A stretch of DNA of 64,000 nucleotides from Enterobacter sp. JBIWA008. Lineage in GTDB: Bacteria; Pseudomonadota; Gammaproteobacteria; Enterobacterales; Enterobacteriaceae. A program made the translations under genes and the position numbers. The first letter of the stretch is position 1; the number at the start of each line of letters is the position of its first letter. This document shows positions 1 through 10,006 of this stretch, piece after piece. The notes below the pieces were generated by a model that saw nothing but the letters and a program-made list of their open reading frames with translations, was not told the DNA's origin and made no database searches. The DNA lies in assembly GCF_019968765.1 (NCBI RefSeq), contig NZ_CP074149.1, positions 2,170,001 through 2,234,000 on the forward strand, given 5' to 3'.

Positions 1-672
1 CATCAGGCGTTACTGGCGCACCCTTCAGAACGCCGCATGGTGCTCAACATCGGTGGGATTGCCAATCTGTCGATGCTCATCCCGGGACAGCCCGTCCGCG
101 GCTACGATACCGGCCCGGGCAATATGTTAATGGATGCCTGGATCTGGCGGCAGTGCGGACAACCGTATGATAAAAACGCGGAGTGGGCGAGCGGTGGGAA
201 AGTGATTCTTCCGTTGCTGCAGTCGATGTTAAGCGATCCTTATTTTGCCCTTCCGGCCCCTAAGAGTACGGGGCGTGAATACTTCAACTTTGGCTGGCTT
301 GAGCGCCAGTTGGCGTCATTCCCGGCGCTCGCGCCGCAGGATGTCCAGGCGACGCTTGCCGAGCTCACTGCCGTGTCGATCTCCGAACAGGTTCTGCTCA
401 GCGGCGGTTGTGAACGCCTGCTGGTATGCGGCGGGGGAAGCCGCAACCCGCTGGTGATGGCGCGTCTTGCGGGGCTACTGCCGGGTACTGAAGTGACCAC
501 GACTGATGAGGCCGGCATCAGCGGGGATGACATGGAGGCGCTGGCCTTCGCCTGGCTCGCCTGGCGCACCATTGCCGGACTGCCGGGCAACCTGCCGTCG
601 GTAACCGGTGCACGTGAGGCGAGCGTCCTCGGGGCGATTTTCCCGGCAAATCCTCGTCATAATCAGAGTTAA
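1..672 (+). CDS. anmK: Anhydro-N-acetylmuramic acid kinase, C-terminal part (cut by window start)
   Basis: This is the last 223 residues of AnmK, the cytoplasmic kinase that phosphorylates and opens 1,6-anhydro-N-acetylmuramic acid during murein recycling. The frame is open from base 1, so the gene begins outside the window and the ATG at 37 is internal. The visible part has the ASKHA-type segments [25 protein letters not shown] and [15 protein letters not shown], all typical of AnmK. The C terminus ([12 protein letters not shown]) is close to the expected end of the roughly 370-residue family. It is followed on the same strand by mliC, as in E. coli. Identification is by recalled similarity. 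Confidence 0.97.
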   Translation, partial: HQALLAHPSERRMVLNIGGIANLSMLIPGQPVRGYDTGPGNMLMDAWIWRQCGQPYDKNAEWASGGKVILPLLQSMLSDPYFALPAPKSTGREYFNFGWLERQLASFPALAPQDVQATLAELTAVSISEQVLLSGGCERLLVCGGGSRNPLVMARLAGLLPGTEVTTTDEAGISGDDMEALAFAWLAWRTIAGLPGNLPSVTGAREASVLGAIFPANPRHNQS

Positions 673-716
673 CTGAAATTCAGCGCGGCGCGTCATCGCT
701 AGAATGGAACGAAACA

Positions 717-736
717 GGAGGGCAGCTATGCCCTCC
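717..736 (+). promoter_or_regulatory. Hairpin covering a Shine-Dalgarno sequence
   Basis: GGAGGGCA (717-724) pairs perfectly with TGCCCTCC (729-736) around a GCTA loop. The left arm holds most of the AGGAGG ribosome site of the leader ORF that starts at 728, and the right arm covers its start codon. No T-run follows, so this is not a terminator. It could hold down translation of the leader ORF and so of mliC. Confidence 0.55.
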
Positions 737-769
737 AGGACCAGGAAAGTCTTCGGAATACGCCCATGA
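728..769 (+). CDS. Putative 13-residue leader peptide coupled to mliC
   Basis: ATG at 728 is preceded at ideal spacing (6 nt) by AGGAGG, the strongest ribosome site in this part of the window. The ORF reads [13 protein letters not shown] and stops at TGA 767-769, which overlaps the mliC ATG (766-768) as ATGA. mliC itself has no clear ribosome site in the bases just before its start. This layout is what is seen when a leader ORF feeds ribosomes to the next gene. The peptide is basic (four R/K of 13) and I recognise no family. What is seen is the ORF, the site and the overlap; the regulatory role is inferred. Confidence 0.5.
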   Translation: MPSRTRKVFGIRP

Positions 770-1089
770 AAAAAATTCTTCTTATTGCCGCGCCTTTATT
801 GCTGTCAGGATGCAGCGTCTATAACCAGCTCCTCGAGCGCATGCAGACCGATACGCTGGAGTATCGCTGCGATGAAAAACCGCTGACCGTCAAGCTGAAT
901 AACCCACGCCAGGAAGCCAGCTTTGTTTTCGATAATAAATTGCTGACGCTGAAGCAGGGGATGTCAGCCTCCGGCGCACGTTATTCCGACGGTATCTACG
1001 TCTTCTGGTCGAAAGGCGACAGCGCCACGGTCTACAAACGCGACCGCATTGTGCTGAACAATTGCCAGCTCGAAAATCCGAAGCGTTGA
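766..1089 (+). CDS. mliC: Membrane-bound C-type lysozyme inhibitor lipoprotein
   Basis: MliC (YdhA) is a lipoprotein that blocks C-type lysozyme such as that of animal hosts. The 107-residue product starts with a short lipoprotein signal and the lipobox LLSGC, giving acylation at Cys16. The rest is the small beta-barrel domain with [26 protein letters not shown] and [11 protein letters not shown], matching the known inhibitory loop region. Two further cysteines (in YRCDE and NNCQL) can form the family disulfide. Its ATG overlaps the stop of a 13-codon leader ORF by an ATGA junction and has no good ribosome site of its own, so its translation may depend on that leader. Confidence 0.95.
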   Translation: MKKILLIAAPLLLSGCSVYNQLLERMQTDTLEYRCDEKPLTVKLNNPRQEASFVFDNKLLTLKQGMSASGARYSDGIYVFWSKGDSATVYKRDRIVLNNCQLENPKR

Positions 1090-1146
1090 GATTTTTACAG
1101 GGGCGGCGCACAATAGCGTCACCCACTCTCAATGTCAGCTAACGCC

Positions 1147-1803
1147 ATGTCAGATAACGACGAACTGCAGCAAATTGCGCATCTGCGCCGTGAATACACT
1201 AAAGGCGGCCTGCGTCGCCAGGATCTTCCTGCTGAACCCCTCGTACTTTTTGAACGCTGGCTGAAACAGGCCTGCGAAGCCAAACTTGCCGACCCAACCG
1301 CCATGGTTGTCGCGACGGTAGATGAAAACGGGCAACCGTATCAGCGCATCGTATTGCTCAAGCATTATGACGAGAAAGGGCTGGTGTTCTATACCAACCT
1401 CGGCAGCCGCAAGGCGCACCATCTGGAAAACAATCCGCGAATCAGCCTGTTGTTCCCCTGGCACATGCTGGAACGCCAGGTAATGGTCACCGGCAAGGCG
1501 GAACGTCTCTCGACGCTGGAAGTGGTGAAGTATTTCCACAGCCGCCCGCGTGATAGCCAGATCGGCGCCTGGGTATCAAAACAGTCCAGTCGAATTTCTG
1601 CCCGCGGCGTGCTGGAAAGTAAATTCCTGGAGCTGAAGCAGAAGTTCCAGCAGGGTGAAATTCCTCTGCCAAGTTTCTGGGGCGGGTTCCGCATCCCGAT
1701 TGAGCAGATGGAGTTCTGGCAGGGGGGCGAACATCGCCTGCACGACCGCTTTTTATACCAGCGCGAGAATGGCGGCTGGAAAATTGACAGACTGGCACCG
1801 TAA
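1147..1803 (+). CDS. pdxH: Pyridoxamine/pyridoxine 5'-phosphate oxidase
   Basis: PdxH uses FMN and oxygen to turn pyridoxine or pyridoxamine phosphate into pyridoxal phosphate. The product is 218 residues from the ATG at 1147, the same length as E. coli PdxH ([12 protein letters not shown] start); an in-frame ATG at 1132 would add only MSANA and is not needed. Family segments seen are [18 protein letters not shown] and [12 protein letters not shown] for FMN contact, the [17 protein letters not shown] stretch, and the C-terminal signature [17 protein letters not shown] ending KIDRLAP. It sits between mliC and tyrS. With pdxY and pdxI it is one of three B6 salvage genes in the window. Confidence 0.97.
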   Translation: MSDNDELQQIAHLRREYTKGGLRRQDLPAEPLVLFERWLKQACEAKLADPTAMVVATVDENGQPYQRIVLLKHYDEKGLVFYTNLGSRKAHHLENNPRISLLFPWHMLERQVMVTGKAERLSTLEVVKYFHSRPRDSQIGAWVSKQSSRISARGVLESKFLELKQKFQQGEIPLPSFWGGFRIPIEQMEFWQGGEHRLHDRFLYQRENGGWKIDRLAP

Positions 1804-1823
1804 TCCCCGAAATTTGTTGATTT

Positions 1824-1852
1824 AAGCGCTAGCGCACACCGCGCTTGCGCTT
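1824..1852 (+). terminator. GC-rich hairpin between pdxH and tyrS
   Basis: AAGCGCTAGCGC (1824-1835) pairs with GCGCTTGCGCTT (1841-1852) with one mismatch and a five-base loop. The bases after it (TATTCTAT) are only mildly T-rich, so it may be a weak terminator of pdxH or a structure in the tyrS leader. Confidence 0.4.
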
Positions 1853-1928
1853 TATTCTATGGTCCTTTCGCATCAGGCGAAAAGTCGTGTACCGGCAAAG
1901 GTGCAGTCGTTTATACATGGAGAATTTG

Positions 1929-3203
1929 ATGGCAAGCAGTAACTTGATTAAACAATTGCAAGAGCGGGGCCTCGTGGCCCAGGTGACGGACGAGGAAGCG
2001 TTAGCAGAGCGACTGGCGCAAGGCCCGATCGCGCTCTATTGCGGCTTCGATCCCACCGCTGACAGCTTGCATTTGGGGCATCTTGTTCCATTGTTATGCC
2101 TGAAACGCTTCCAGATGGCGGGCCATAAGCCTGTTGCGCTGGTGGGCGGCGCGACCGGTCTGATTGGTGACCCAAGCTTTAAAGCCGCTGAGCGTAAACT
2201 GAATACCGAAGATACCGTGCAGGAGTGGGTGGATAAGATCCGCAAGCAGGTTGCACCGTTCCTCGACTTCAACTGTGGCGATAACGCCGCGATTGCCGCG
2301 AACAACTACGACTGGTTTGGCAGCATGAACGTGCTGACCTTCCTGCGCGACATCGGCAAGCACTTCTCTGTTAACCAGATGATTAACAAAGAGGCTGTGA
2401 AGCAGCGTCTGAACCGGGACGACCAGGGTATCTCCTTTACCGAGTTCTCCTACAACCTGCTGCAGGGTTATGACTTTGCCTGCCTGAACAAACTGCACGG
2501 TGTTTCCCTGCAGATTGGCGGTTCCGATCAGTGGGGTAACATCACCTCCGGTATCGACCTTACCCGTCGTCTGCACCAGAATCAGGTCTTCGGTCTGACC
2601 GTTCCGCTGATCACCAAAGCAGACGGCACCAAATTTGGTAAAACCGAAGGCGGCGCGGTATGGCTCGATCCGAAGAAAACCAGCCCGTACAAATTCTACC
2701 AGTTCTGGATCAACACGGCTGATGCCGATGTTTACCGCTTCCTGAAGTTCTTCACCTTTATGGACATTGAAGAGATCAACGCGCTGGAAGAAGAAGACAA
2801 AAACAGCGGTAAAGCACCGCGCGCCCAGTACGTGCTGGCGGACGAAGTGACCAAACTGGTTCACGGTGAAGAAGGTCTGGCCGCGGCAAAACGTATTACC
2901 GCAAGCCTGTTCAACGGTACCCTGAGCGATCTGAGCGAAGCGGACTTCGAGCAGCTGGCGCAGGACGGCGTGCCGATGGTTGAGATGGAAAAAGGAGCTG
3001 ACCTGATGCAGGCGCTGGTGGACTCTGAGCTACAGCCTTCCCGCGGTCAGGCGCGTAAAACCATCGCGTCTAACGCTATCACCATCAATGGTGAGAAACA
3101 GGCCGACCCGGAATACACCTTCGTTGACGGTGACCGCCTGTATGGGCGCTACACGCTGCTGCGTCGCGGCAAGAAAAACTACTGTCTTGTCTGCTGGAAA
3201 TAA
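1929..3203 (+). CDS. tyrS: Tyrosyl-tRNA synthetase
   Basis: TyrS charges tRNA-Tyr with tyrosine. From the ATG at 1929 the product is 424 residues, the E. coli length, beginning [14 protein letters not shown]; the longer in-frame extension to 1845 has no support. The class I signature HLGH lies at residues 48-51 and the KMSKS-equivalent KFGKT at 235-239. The tyrosine pocket residues lie in [15 protein letters not shown] and in [11 protein letters not shown] and [10 protein letters not shown]. The last 60-80 residues form the S4 RNA-binding domain ([18 protein letters not shown]). A strong terminator follows the gene, before pdxY. Confidence 0.98.
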   Translation: MASSNLIKQLQERGLVAQVTDEEALAERLAQGPIALYCGFDPTADSLHLGHLVPLLCLKRFQMAGHKPVALVGGATGLIGDPSFKAAERKLNTEDTVQEWVDKIRKQVAPFLDFNCGDNAAIAANNYDWFGSMNVLTFLRDIGKHFSVNQMINKEAVKQRLNRDDQGISFTEFSYNLLQGYDFACLNKLHGVSLQIGGSDQWGNITSGIDLTRRLHQNQVFGLTVPLITKADGTKFGKTEGGAVWLDPKKTSPYKFYQFWINTADADVYRFLKFFTFMDIEEINALEEEDKNSGKAPRAQYVLADEVTKLVHGEEGLAAAKRITASLFNGTLSDLSEADFEQLAQDGVPMVEMEKGADLMQALVDSELQPSRGQARKTIASNAITINGEKQADPEYTFVDGDRLYGRYTLLRRGKKNYCLVCWK

Positions 3204-3216
3204 TTAACAGTCTCCA

Positions 3217-3249
3217 GGGGCGTGGGAAACCACGCCCCTTTTGTTTTTT
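3217..3249 (+). terminator. Rho-independent terminator after tyrS
   Basis: GGGGCGTGG (3217-3225) and CCACGCCCC (3230-3238) form a perfect 9 bp stem with a GAAA loop, followed by TTTTGTTTTTT. This is a strong intrinsic terminator only about 20 bases before the pdxY start. Confidence 0.9.
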
Positions 3250-3269
3250 CAGGGTTTGGTAAGAAAAAA

Positions 3270-4130
3270 ATGAAGAACATCCTCGCCATTCAGTCCCACG
3301 TTGTTTTTGGACACGCTGGCAATAGCGCCGCGGAATTCCCGATGCGTCGTCTCGGTGTCAACGTCTGGCCCCTTAATACCGTGCAGTTCTCTAACCACAC
3401 GCAGTACGGCAAATGGACCGGCTGCGTAATGCCGCCTTCGCACCTCACCGAGGTTGTGCAGGGGATTGCCGATATCGACCAGCTTAAACGCTGTGACGCC
3501 GTGCTGAGCGGCTACCTGGGCTCAGCGGAGCAGGGGGAGCATATCCTCGGCATCGTACGCCGGGTGAAAGCCGCAAACCCGGCGGCAAAATATTTCTGCG
3601 ACCCCGTCATGGGCCATCCGGAAAAAGGCTGTATCGTGGCGCCAGGCGTCGCAGAGTTTCACGTCCGCCACGCGCTGCCCGCCAGCGATATCATTGCGCC
3701 AAACCTGGTCGAACTCGAAATTCTCTGCGAGCGTCCGGTTAACAGCGTAGAAGAGGCGGTAAGCGCGTCTCGCGAACTGATCGCTCAGGGGCCTGAGGTT
3801 GTGCTGGTAAAACATCTCGCCCGTGCAGGGCTGAGTCAGGACCGTTTTGAGATGCTTCTGGTGACGAAAGATGACGCCTGGCATATTAGCCGCCCGCTGG
3901 TGGATTTCGGCCTGCGCCAGCCGGTTGGGGTCGGAGATGTCACAAGCGGTCTGCTGTTGGTGAAATTACTGCAAGGCGCAACGATGCGCGACGCGCTGGA
4001 GCACGTTACTGCAGCGGTGTACGAAATCATGATTGCGACGAAAGAGATGCAGGAATATGAACTGCAGGTGGTTGCGGCACAGGATCATATCGCTAAGCCG
4101 GAGCACTATTTCAGCGCAACCCGGTTATAG
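3270..4130 (+). CDS. pdxY: Pyridoxal kinase 2
   Basis: PdxY is a ribokinase-like kinase that phosphorylates pyridoxal in B6 salvage. The chosen ATG at 3270 gives 286 residues beginning [18 protein letters not shown]; this matches the family, while the open frame upstream (from 3222) runs through the tyrS terminator and is not coding. Characteristic parts are [27 protein letters not shown], the [14 protein letters not shown] stretch, PNLVELEIL, and the anion-hole segment [13 protein letters not shown] with the catalytic Asp of GVGD. The gene starts just after the tyrS terminator, so expression must come by read-through or from a promoter inside tyrS. Confidence 0.96.
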   Translation: MKNILAIQSHVVFGHAGNSAAEFPMRRLGVNVWPLNTVQFSNHTQYGKWTGCVMPPSHLTEVVQGIADIDQLKRCDAVLSGYLGSAEQGEHILGIVRRVKAANPAAKYFCDPVMGHPEKGCIVAPGVAEFHVRHALPASDIIAPNLVELEILCERPVNSVEEAVSASRELIAQGPEVVLVKHLARAGLSQDRFEMLLVTKDDAWHISRPLVDFGLRQPVGVGDVTSGLLLVKLLQGATMRDALEHVTAAVYEIMIATKEMQEYELQVVAAQDHIAKPEHYFSATRL

Positions 4131-4143
4131 CTGGCCAAAACTT

Positions 4144-4176
4144 GTAGGCCGGGTGAGCGTTAGCGCCACCCGGCAA
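4144..4176. repeat. REP-like palindrome after pdxY
   Basis: GTAGGCCGGGTG and CACCCGGC form the standard enterobacterial REP stem with an AGCGTTAGCG centre. A near-identical element lies after ydgJ at 15656-15687, and a shorter CGGGTGGC/GCCACCCG element after fumA at 25532-25553. All are intergenic. Confidence 0.85.
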
Positions 4177-4190
4177 CACCGGCCGCTCGG

Positions 4191-4796
4191 TTAGTTCAAC
4201 CCTTCCGCTTTCAGCGCCGCAGCCACTGCAGGACGCTCTGCCACGCGTTTCATATACGATGCGATATGGTCTAACCCTTCCAGATTCAGCTTAACCGCGC
4301 GCGCCCAGCGCAGCACGGTAAACAGATACGCATCGGCAATCGTGAAGCGCGACCCGCCAATCCACTGATCGTCTTTCAGCGATTCGTTAACGTACTGCAG
4401 CTTTTTCTCAAGAAGCGCACGCAGGGTCGGTTTGAACTCCTCTGGCGTATCCGGGCGGAACAGCGGCGTAAATCCTTTGTGCAGTTCGGTCGCAATATAG
4501 TTCAGCCATTCCAGCGTCTTATAGCGAGAAATGGTACTAACCGGTGCCAGCAGCTGGCGATCGGGTACGCTATCGGCCAGGAACTGCATAATTGCGACGC
4601 CTTCGGTCAGCAGAGTACCGTCATCCAGCAAGAGCGCCGGAACTTGTCCCTTGGGGTTAATGGCAAGAAAATCATCGCCATTTTCCAGACGCTTTTTCAT
4701 CAGATCAACGCCATCCAGCGTGAAATCTTTGCCGCTCTCGCGCAGGGTGATATGGGAAGCAAGAGAGCACGCGCCCGGTTTGTAGAACAGTTTCAT
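4191..4796 (-). CDS. gstA: Glutathione S-transferase, beta class
   Basis: GstA joins glutathione to electrophiles and protects against oxidants in the cytoplasm. The 201-residue product has the E. coli length. The thioredoxin-like half (about 1-80) begins [16 protein letters not shown] with Cys10, the beta-class residue that can form a mixed disulfide with glutathione, and contains [23 protein letters not shown] with the cis-Pro and the ES/EG gamma-glutamyl contact. The helical half (about 88-201) carries [12 protein letters not shown] and the N-capping [14 protein letters not shown]. It reads from a site with GGAGT in front of ATG. It lies tail-to-tail with pdxY and downstream of dtpA. Confidence 0.96.
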   Translation of the reverse strand: MKLFYKPGACSLASHITLRESGKDFTLDGVDLMKKRLENGDDFLAINPKGQVPALLLDDGTLLTEGVAIMQFLADSVPDRQLLAPVSTISRYKTLEWLNYIATELHKGFTPLFRPDTPEEFKPTLRALLEKKLQYVNESLKDDQWIGGSRFTIADAYLFTVLRWARAVKLNLEGLDHIASYMKRVAERPAVAAALKAEGLN

Positions 4797-4845
4797 CGGT
4801 AACTCCTTTTTGCTGAGGTTTCAGCTATGTTAGTGCGCCAACGGA

Positions 4846-4877
4846 CAAAAAAAAAGCCGCTAATGCATTAGCGGCTT
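4846..4877 (-). terminator. Terminator of dtpA
   Basis: On the minus strand AGCCGCTAATG and CATTAGCGGCT form a perfect stem with no true loop, followed by nine T. It lies 25 bases past the dtpA stop and before gstA. Confidence 0.9.
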
Positions 4878-4901
4878 CTGTTCAGTCGTTTCTCAATAAT
4901 C

Positions 4902-6410
4902 TTACGCGGTAGCGGTGTTGGTCGCTTTAGCGGTTTTATCGTCGTCCTGAGTCATACGATTCAGTTTCGGCGCGGTCAGCAGCATCAGTACCGCGATCAC
5001 TGCTGTCGCGATACCAATCTGCATGAACACGGTACCGTAGACGTTCAGGGAGACCAGTGGGTCAGTGACGTTTTCAGGCACAGCCATCAGGTTCGCAATT
5101 TTACCCGCAATGATTGCCGCACCGGCAGTGGTCAGGAACCAGCTACCCATAATGAAGCCCATCAGACGCTGCGGCACCAGCTGTGCAACCATCGCCAGAC
5201 CCAGACCGGAGATCATCAGTTCGCCGATAGACTGCAGCGCGTAGCTCAGGATCAGCCAGTTAACGGACACGATACCTGCGTCGGTGGCAAATTTGGTACC
5301 CAGCGGCAGCACCAGGAACGCGCCGGAACACAGCACCATACCGATGGCGAACTTGTGCGGCATTGGCAGACGGTCACCCATCTTGTTATAGATAGCGGCC
5401 AGAATCGGGCTACCAATCATGATCCAGAACGGGTTCAACGCCTGATACTGTTCCGGCTCGAACGCGATGCCCAGAATTGAGTGCTCAACGTTACGAATGG
5501 CGAAGAAATTCAGTGAGGTTGGCATCTGGCTGTACAGCACGAAGAAGATAATCGCTTCCAGCATCAGAATGAACGCCACAATCATCTTGCGACGGGCAGC
5601 ACCCTGCATGGCGAACGCTTCCTTCGCAAAGATGACCACGATGCCCAGCGCAACCACGCCCAGAACGGCACGTGCGATACCCTGGTTGTGCAGCAGCCAG
5701 GTGGCGATTGCCGCGAGGACAACAACACCCACGATGGTGGCCAGCAGTTTGCCCATATGCACAGGCTCGAAGTCAGGTTTTGAACCGTAGTCTTTAACCC
5801 AGCTGCGGCAGAACAGGAAGTTCACCACGGTGATCAGCATACCCACGAAGCTCAGTGCAAACGCCACGCTCCAGCCGAATTTCGCCGCAAGCCATGGGGT
5901 TGCCAGCATCGAGAAGAACGAACCGATGTTGATGGACATGTAGTACATGGTAAATGCACCGTCCAGGCGCGGATCGTCTTTGTTATAACAGGTAGAGAGC
6001 AGGGAGGACGGGTTCGCTTTGAACAGACCGTTACCGACTGCAATCGTCGCCATACCCATATACACGACAGCGGCATCATGCCCTGACCATGCAACCAGAC
6101 CATAGCCAATAGCCAGGACAATGGCGCCCAACATGATGACGCGTTTAGTCCCGAGAACTTTATCGCCCAGCCAGCCGCCAATAGCGACCAGACCGTACAC
6201 CAGAGCACTGAAGGAAGAGAACAGGGTGATGGAATCGGCTTCGGACATACCCAGCTGTTTCACCAGGTAAACCGCCATAATCCCTTGCAGGCCGTAATAA
6301 CCAAAACGCTCCCATAACTCGATAGAGAAGATGAGATAGAACGCTTTAGGCTGTTTAAAAGCGTTAAGACTCACGCTTTCATCTGTTGGTTTATTGTTTG
6401 CAGTCGACAC
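4902..6410 (-). CDS. dtpA: Proton-dependent di/tripeptide permease
   Basis: DtpA (TppB) is a POT-family inner-membrane symporter that takes up di- and tripeptides with protons. The product is 502 residues with about 14 hydrophobic segments. The POT signature is present: [10 protein letters not shown] (the ExxERFxYYG proton-coupling motif, about residues 31-40) and the [13 protein letters not shown] motif near residue 155. [12 protein letters not shown] and [16 protein letters not shown] are also typical. A ribosome site is weak but the start matches E. coli (MSTAN). The long upstream region holds a CRP-like palindrome. Family members are known to respond to OmpR and anaerobiosis; no such site was proven here. 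Confidence 0.97.
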   Translation of the reverse strand: MSTANNKPTDESVSLNAFKQPKAFYLIFSIELWERFGYYGLQGIMAVYLVKQLGMSEADSITLFSSFSALVYGLVAIGGWLGDKVLGTKRVIMLGAIVLAIGYGLVAWSGHDAAVVYMGMATIAVGNGLFKANPSSLLSTCYNKDDPRLDGAFTMYYMSINIGSFFSMLATPWLAAKFGWSVAFALSFVGMLITVVNFLFCRSWVKDYGSKPDFEPVHMGKLLATIVGVVVLAAIATWLLHNQGIARAVLGVVALGIVVIFAKEAFAMQGAARRKMIVAFILMLEAIIFFVLYSQMPTSLNFFAIRNVEHSILGIAFEPEQYQALNPFWIMIGSPILAAIYNKMGDRLPMPHKFAIGMVLCSGAFLVLPLGTKFATDAGIVSVNWLILSYALQSIGELMISGLGLAMVAQLVPQRLMGFIMGSWFLTTAGAAIIAGKIANLMAVPENVTDPLVSLNVYGTVFMQIGIATAVIAVLMLLTAPKLNRMTQDDDKTAKATNTATA

Positions 6411-7001
6411 ATATACCTCTTTTTTTACATCCCATATTAACGGGGGTGTTCATAGCGTGATGGCCGTAGTCCATACGCCTTATAGTTATATTGGGAGGAG
6501 AAACGGCGGGTAATGTTCACTATCCTGCCGCGTCTGGCAATACGTTTGTAATAATCTGTTACATATAACTGCAGTGGTATAATCGTCGGTTCATATAAAT
6601 GTTATTCAGCGTTAAATTTCATACGATGATTAAAGGTAGTTTTTTCGACTGGCAATAACCCTCCCTGACCGGCTTTTGGCGATATGTTCTGCTATTTGGC
6701 GCTTAGTGCAGTGATATGGCCCATATTCTGAAAAATAGCTGGTCTTATCTTCGGCAATGGAAGGGGAGTAACTTGTCAGACAAAGGGTTTAGGCGGATTT
6801 TGACAACAAAAATTCAACATGAAGTTATCAGGGTGATCGCGATCACAGATGTATAGAAATTTTTGGCTATGAATAAAGTATTAACCTGTTTGAGCGTTAA
6901 ACAACAGAACAAGTGACAGGTCAAGGGAAATGAAAGACGGACAAATAACGGGCAAAAGAAGAGCATCTGGTAGCCCTTCTTTTGGTATGGGATTGCGTCG
7001 A
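6411..7001. other. Long intergenic region between nth and dtpA
   Basis: About 590 bases with no convincing gene. Base composition is AT-richer than the flanks. It should hold the dtpA promoter on the minus strand. The clearest element is a CRP-like palindrome at 6832-6847. An AAAAGAAG/CTTCTTTT inverted repeat near 6953-6983 lies downstream of nth and may be its weak terminator. The short plus-strand ORF from 6930 is antisense to nth and unsupported. Confidence 0.6.
6832..6847. promoter_or_regulatory. Candidate CRP binding site upstream of dtpA
   Basis: GGTGATCGCGATCACA matches TGTGA-N6-TCACA at 9 of 10 positions, and its core GTGATCGCGATCAC is a perfect palindrome. It is about 420 bases before the dtpA start, far for a class I or II site, so the promoter it serves is uncertain. 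Confidence 0.5.
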
Positions 7002-7637
7002 TCAGGGATACACTTTTTCTTTGTATTCGCAGAGATCTTCAATAATACAGGAGCCACAGCGAGGCTTACGGGCAATACAGGTATAACGGCCGTGCAGAAT
7101 CAGCCAGTGGTGGCAATCAACCTTAAATTCTGCCGGAACTACTTTCAGCAGCTTCTCTTCGACCTGCTCGACGTTTTTCCCCGGCGCAAAGTTAGTCCGG
7201 TTAGACACGCGGAAAATATGCGTATCCACGGCGATGGTCGGCCAGCCAAACGCGGTGTTGAGCACCACGTTCGCGGTTTTACGCCCCACGCCCGGTAAGG
7301 CCTCCAGCGCGGCGCGGTCCTCCGGTACTTCGCCTCCGTGCTGTTCCAGCAGGATCCGGCAGGTCTTAATGACATTTTCGGCTTTACTGTTAAACAGGCC
7401 GATGGTTTTGATATACGACTTCACGCCTTCCACGCCCAGCTCCAGCATGGCTTTCGGCGTATTGGCGACCGGATAGAGCAGGGCAGTGGCTTTATTGACG
7501 CTCACGTCGGTAGCCTGTGCAGAGAGCAACACCGCGATCAGCAGCTCAAACGGGGAGGTAAAATTCAGCTCCGTCGTCGGGTGCGGGTTCTCGTCCCGCA
7601 GACGGGTCAGGATCGCAATGCGCTTTTCTTTATTCAT
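7002..7637 (-). CDS. nth: Endonuclease III (DNA glycosylase/AP lyase)
   Basis: Nth removes oxidised pyrimidines and cuts at abasic sites in base excision repair. The 211-residue product equals the E. coli length. The helix-hairpin-helix [13 protein letters not shown] carries the catalytic Lys120, and Asp138 is in VDTHIFRV. The C-terminal 4Fe-4S loop has Cys187, 194, 197 and 203 with the exact C-X6-C-X2-C-X5-C spacing. The gene is the last of the rsx operon: its ATG overlaps the rsxE stop by four bases (ATGA), so it is translationally coupled to rsxE. Confidence 0.98.
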   Translation of the reverse strand: MNKEKRIAILTRLRDENPHPTTELNFTSPFELLIAVLLSAQATDVSVNKATALLYPVANTPKAMLELGVEGVKSYIKTIGLFNSKAENVIKTCRILLEQHGGEVPEDRAALEALPGVGRKTANVVLNTAFGWPTIAVDTHIFRVSNRTNFAPGKNVEQVEEKLLKVVPAEFKVDCHHWLILHGRYTCIARKPRCGSCIIEDLCEYKEKVYP

Positions 7638-8320
7638 GATGCCTTCTCGGGTGTCCCTTCCAGAACGCTGCGCTCAGCCGCGCGGCGCTTACGTTTCTCA
7701 TCAATCAGGTATTTTATCGCCAGCATCATGCCAAGGCCAATAAACGCGCCAGGGGGCAGCATCGCCAGCAGGAATGGCGTATCGGTGTGGAACACTTCAA
7801 CGCGCAGCGCTTTGGCCCAGCCGCCCAGCAGCGCATCTGCGCCGTCAAACAGCGTGCCGTTGCCGAGGATTTCACGCAGGGATCCCAGCACGAACATGGC
7901 GCACGTGGCGCCCATGCCAATGGAAAAACCATCCAGCGCCGACATGGCAGGGCTGTTTTTCACCGCGAAGGCTTCCGCACGCCCGACCACGATACAGTTG
8001 GTGACGATAAGGGGAATAAAGATCCCGAGCGACTGGTACAGGCCGAACGCGTAGGCGTTGATGAGCATTTGTACGACGCTAACAACAGACGCAATGATCA
8101 TGACGTAAATCGGAATACGAATTTCCGACGGCGTCCAGCGGCGCAGGGCAGAGATGGAGAGGTTGGTCAGGGTGAGCACCAGCGTGGTTGCCAGACCCAG
8201 ACCGAGCGCGTTGGTGGCGGTGGACGTTACCGCCAGCAGTGGACACATCCCGAGAAGCTGTACCAGCGCGGAGTTGTTCTTCCACAACCCCTGGACGATA
8301 ACCTCTTTAACCTGGCTCAT
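7634..8320 (-). CDS. rsxE: Rsx electron transport complex subunit E
   Basis: RsxE is an inner-membrane subunit of the Rnf-type Rsx complex, which in E. coli keeps SoxR reduced. The product is 228 residues with about six membrane helices, and resembles RsxA in fold. Typical segments are [43 protein letters not shown] with a conserved membrane cysteine, and the basic C-terminal tail [11 protein letters not shown]. The conserved Cys in each of RsxA and RsxE is thought to bind an iron-sulfur cluster within the membrane in Rnf complexes. It follows rsxG by two bases and overlaps nth by four. Confidence 0.97.
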   Translation of the reverse strand: MSQVKEVIVQGLWKNNSALVQLLGMCPLLAVTSTATNALGLGLATTLVLTLTNLSISALRRWTPSEIRIPIYVMIIASVVSVVQMLINAYAFGLYQSLGIFIPLIVTNCIVVGRAEAFAVKNSPAMSALDGFSIGMGATCAMFVLGSLREILGNGTLFDGADALLGGWAKALRVEVFHTDTPFLLAMLPPGAFIGLGMMLAIKYLIDEKRKRRAAERSVLEGTPEKAS

Positions 8321-8322
8321 GA

Positions 8323-8943
8323 TTACTCCCCACAGGCCGGAAGATTGTTGATTTGCGCGGGCAGCGTTTCAGCATACAGCCCGGCTCGTTTTACGGCGTT
8401 CACTACGGCGCGCGGCGTGATGGTCGCGCCGGTGAACTGGTCGAACTCGCCGCCGTCTTTCTTCACCGCAAACGCGGTGTCACCTTCGCCATGGATAACT
8501 TTACCGGCGAAGTGCAAAATCCAGTCGCTCAGCCGGGTTTCAATTTTATCGCCAAGACCCGGCGTCTCATGGTGTTCCGTCACGCGTGTGCCCAGTATCG
8601 TGCCGGTGAAATCGCTGCCGACAAGCAGCTGAATGGCGCCGGAATAGCCGTCGGGCGCCGTCGCTTCCATCACTGCGCCTACCGGTTTATCCCCTTTGCG
8701 GGCGATAAAGACACGGTGCGTGCCTTTCCCAAGCTGCGGCGCGTCTACCACAAAGCAGCTTTTTTGCAGGTCATTATCGTAGAAATCTGACGGGATCACC
8801 TGATCGAAGAGCGCCTTTTGCTGCTTAGAGGCCTGTTCTTCGATGGTCGTTTTGGTTAACGAGTTAACCAGGGCCGTCAGCCCGGTCAGGACCGCGGCGA
8901 AGACAGCCAGCGTGACGCCGTGTTTTTGCATCGTTTTTAACAT
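8323..8943 (-). CDS. rsxG: Rsx electron transport complex subunit G (FMN protein)
   Basis: RsxG carries a covalently bound FMN on the periplasmic side of the Rsx complex. The ATG at 8943 gives 206 residues beginning [10 protein letters not shown], the E. coli length; the open frame continues upstream into rsxD but those residues are not RsxG-like. One N-terminal membrane anchor covers about residues 8-28. The flavin site is TGAT at 171-174, where Thr174 is the phosphoester-linked residue by family knowledge. It also has [14 protein letters not shown], a family signature. It begins 10 bases after the rsxD stop. Confidence 0.97.
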   Translation of the reverse strand: MLKTMQKHGVTLAVFAAVLTGLTALVNSLTKTTIEEQASKQQKALFDQVIPSDFYDNDLQKSCFVVDAPQLGKGTHRVFIARKGDKPVGAVMEATAPDGYSGAIQLLVGSDFTGTILGTRVTEHHETPGLGDKIETRLSDWILHFAGKVIHGEGDTAFAVKKDGGEFDQFTGATITPRAVVNAVKRAGLYAETLPAQINNLPACGE

Positions 8944-8953
8944 GGCGAAACCC

Positions 8954-10006
8954 TTAGCGATGGCCGTACACGCGCGGACGCGTGTAGTAGTCGATGAGCG
9001 GAACGGTAATGTTGGCGAGCAGGACGGCAAACGCAACGCCGTCCGGGTAACCGCCAAAGCTGCGGATGAGCCATACCAGTAGGCCTGCCAGCGCGCCGAA
9101 GATCAGGCGGCCGCGGTTAGTCGTTGACGCCGTAACCGGATCCGTCAGGATAAAGAAGGCACCTAACATGGTCGCACCGGAGAGCAAATGCATCTGCGGG
9201 CTGGCCAGGGATTCAGGAGAGAAGACCCATCCCAGCGTCGCGCAAACCGCCAGCGTCACGAGGAAGCTGACCGGAATATGCCAGCGAATGGCTTTCTGCT
9301 GCAGCAGGAACAGGCCGCCCAGCAGATACGCCAGGTTGACCCACTGCCAGCCTGCGCCCGCCAGCATGCCGCTGTAGATCGCGGATTTCATGATCTGCTC
9401 AACGCTGTGCCCGGCGTGCAGGGACGTTTTAAAGGTATCGAGAGGCGTGGCCTGGCTGATGCCGTCCACGCCCATACGCAGCGCGTTCATATCCGCACCG
9501 AGCGCCGTCTGTCCGGTAAAGATAACGTGCAGCGCATCCATAAAGCCCGGAACCGTAGCTGCAATCTCGTGCGGTGGCAGCCAGCTGGTCATCTGCACCG
9601 GGAAGGAGATCAGCAGCACCACGTAGCCAATCATCGCCGGGTTAAACGGGTTATGGCCGAGCCCACCGTACAGCTGTTTGGCAATGATCACGGCAAACAC
9701 GGTACCAAGGACCACCATCCACCACGGGGCGAACGGCGGGATACTGATGGCCAGCAGCAGGCCGGTCAGCAGCGCGGAGTTGTCGGCAAGAATGCGGGAG
9801 ACAGCCGCCTTGCGCAGCTTAAGCACAAGGGCTTCCGCCGCGACGGCGCTGGCGCAGCCCAGGATTATCTGGAACAGGGTTCCCCAGCCGAAAAACCAGC
9901 ACTGAACGGCAATGCCCGGCAGCGCGGCCAGGCAGACCAGCATCATGATGCGCGATGTCTGGCGCTGATTGTGGGTGTAAGGGGAGCTTGCGATTCTGAA
10001 AACCAT
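8954..10006 (-). CDS. rsxD: Rsx electron transport complex subunit D (FMN protein)
   Basis: RsxD is the polytopic membrane subunit that holds a second covalent FMN. The product is 350 residues with about nine hydrophobic segments. The flavin attachment site is [11 protein letters not shown], where Thr187 falls at exactly the position known for RnfD proteins. Other signatures are [15 protein letters not shown] and [21 protein letters not shown]. The gene abuts rsxC with no intergenic base: the rsxC stop ends at 10007 and the rsxD ATG begins at 10006. Confidence 0.97.
   Translation of the reverse strand: MVFRIASSPYTHNQRQTSRIMMLVCLAALPGIAVQCWFFGWGTLFQIILGCASAVAAEALVLKLRKAAVSRILADNSALLTGLLLAISIPPFAPWWMVVLGTVFAVIIAKQLYGGLGHNPFNPAMIGYVVLLISFPVQMTSWLPPHEIAATVPGFMDALHVIFTGQTALGADMNALRMGVDGISQATPLDTFKTSLHAGHSVEQIMKSAIYSGMLAGAGWQWVNLAYLLGGLFLLQQKAIRWHIPVSFLVTLAVCATLGWVFSPESLASPQMHLLSGATMLGAFFILTDPVTASTTNRGRLIFGALAGLLVWLIRSFGGYPDGVAFAVLLANITVPLIDYYTRPRVYGHR

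Noticed and set aside
2094..2864. 256-codon minus-strand ORF in tyrS
   Set aside because: Antisense shadow of tyrS.
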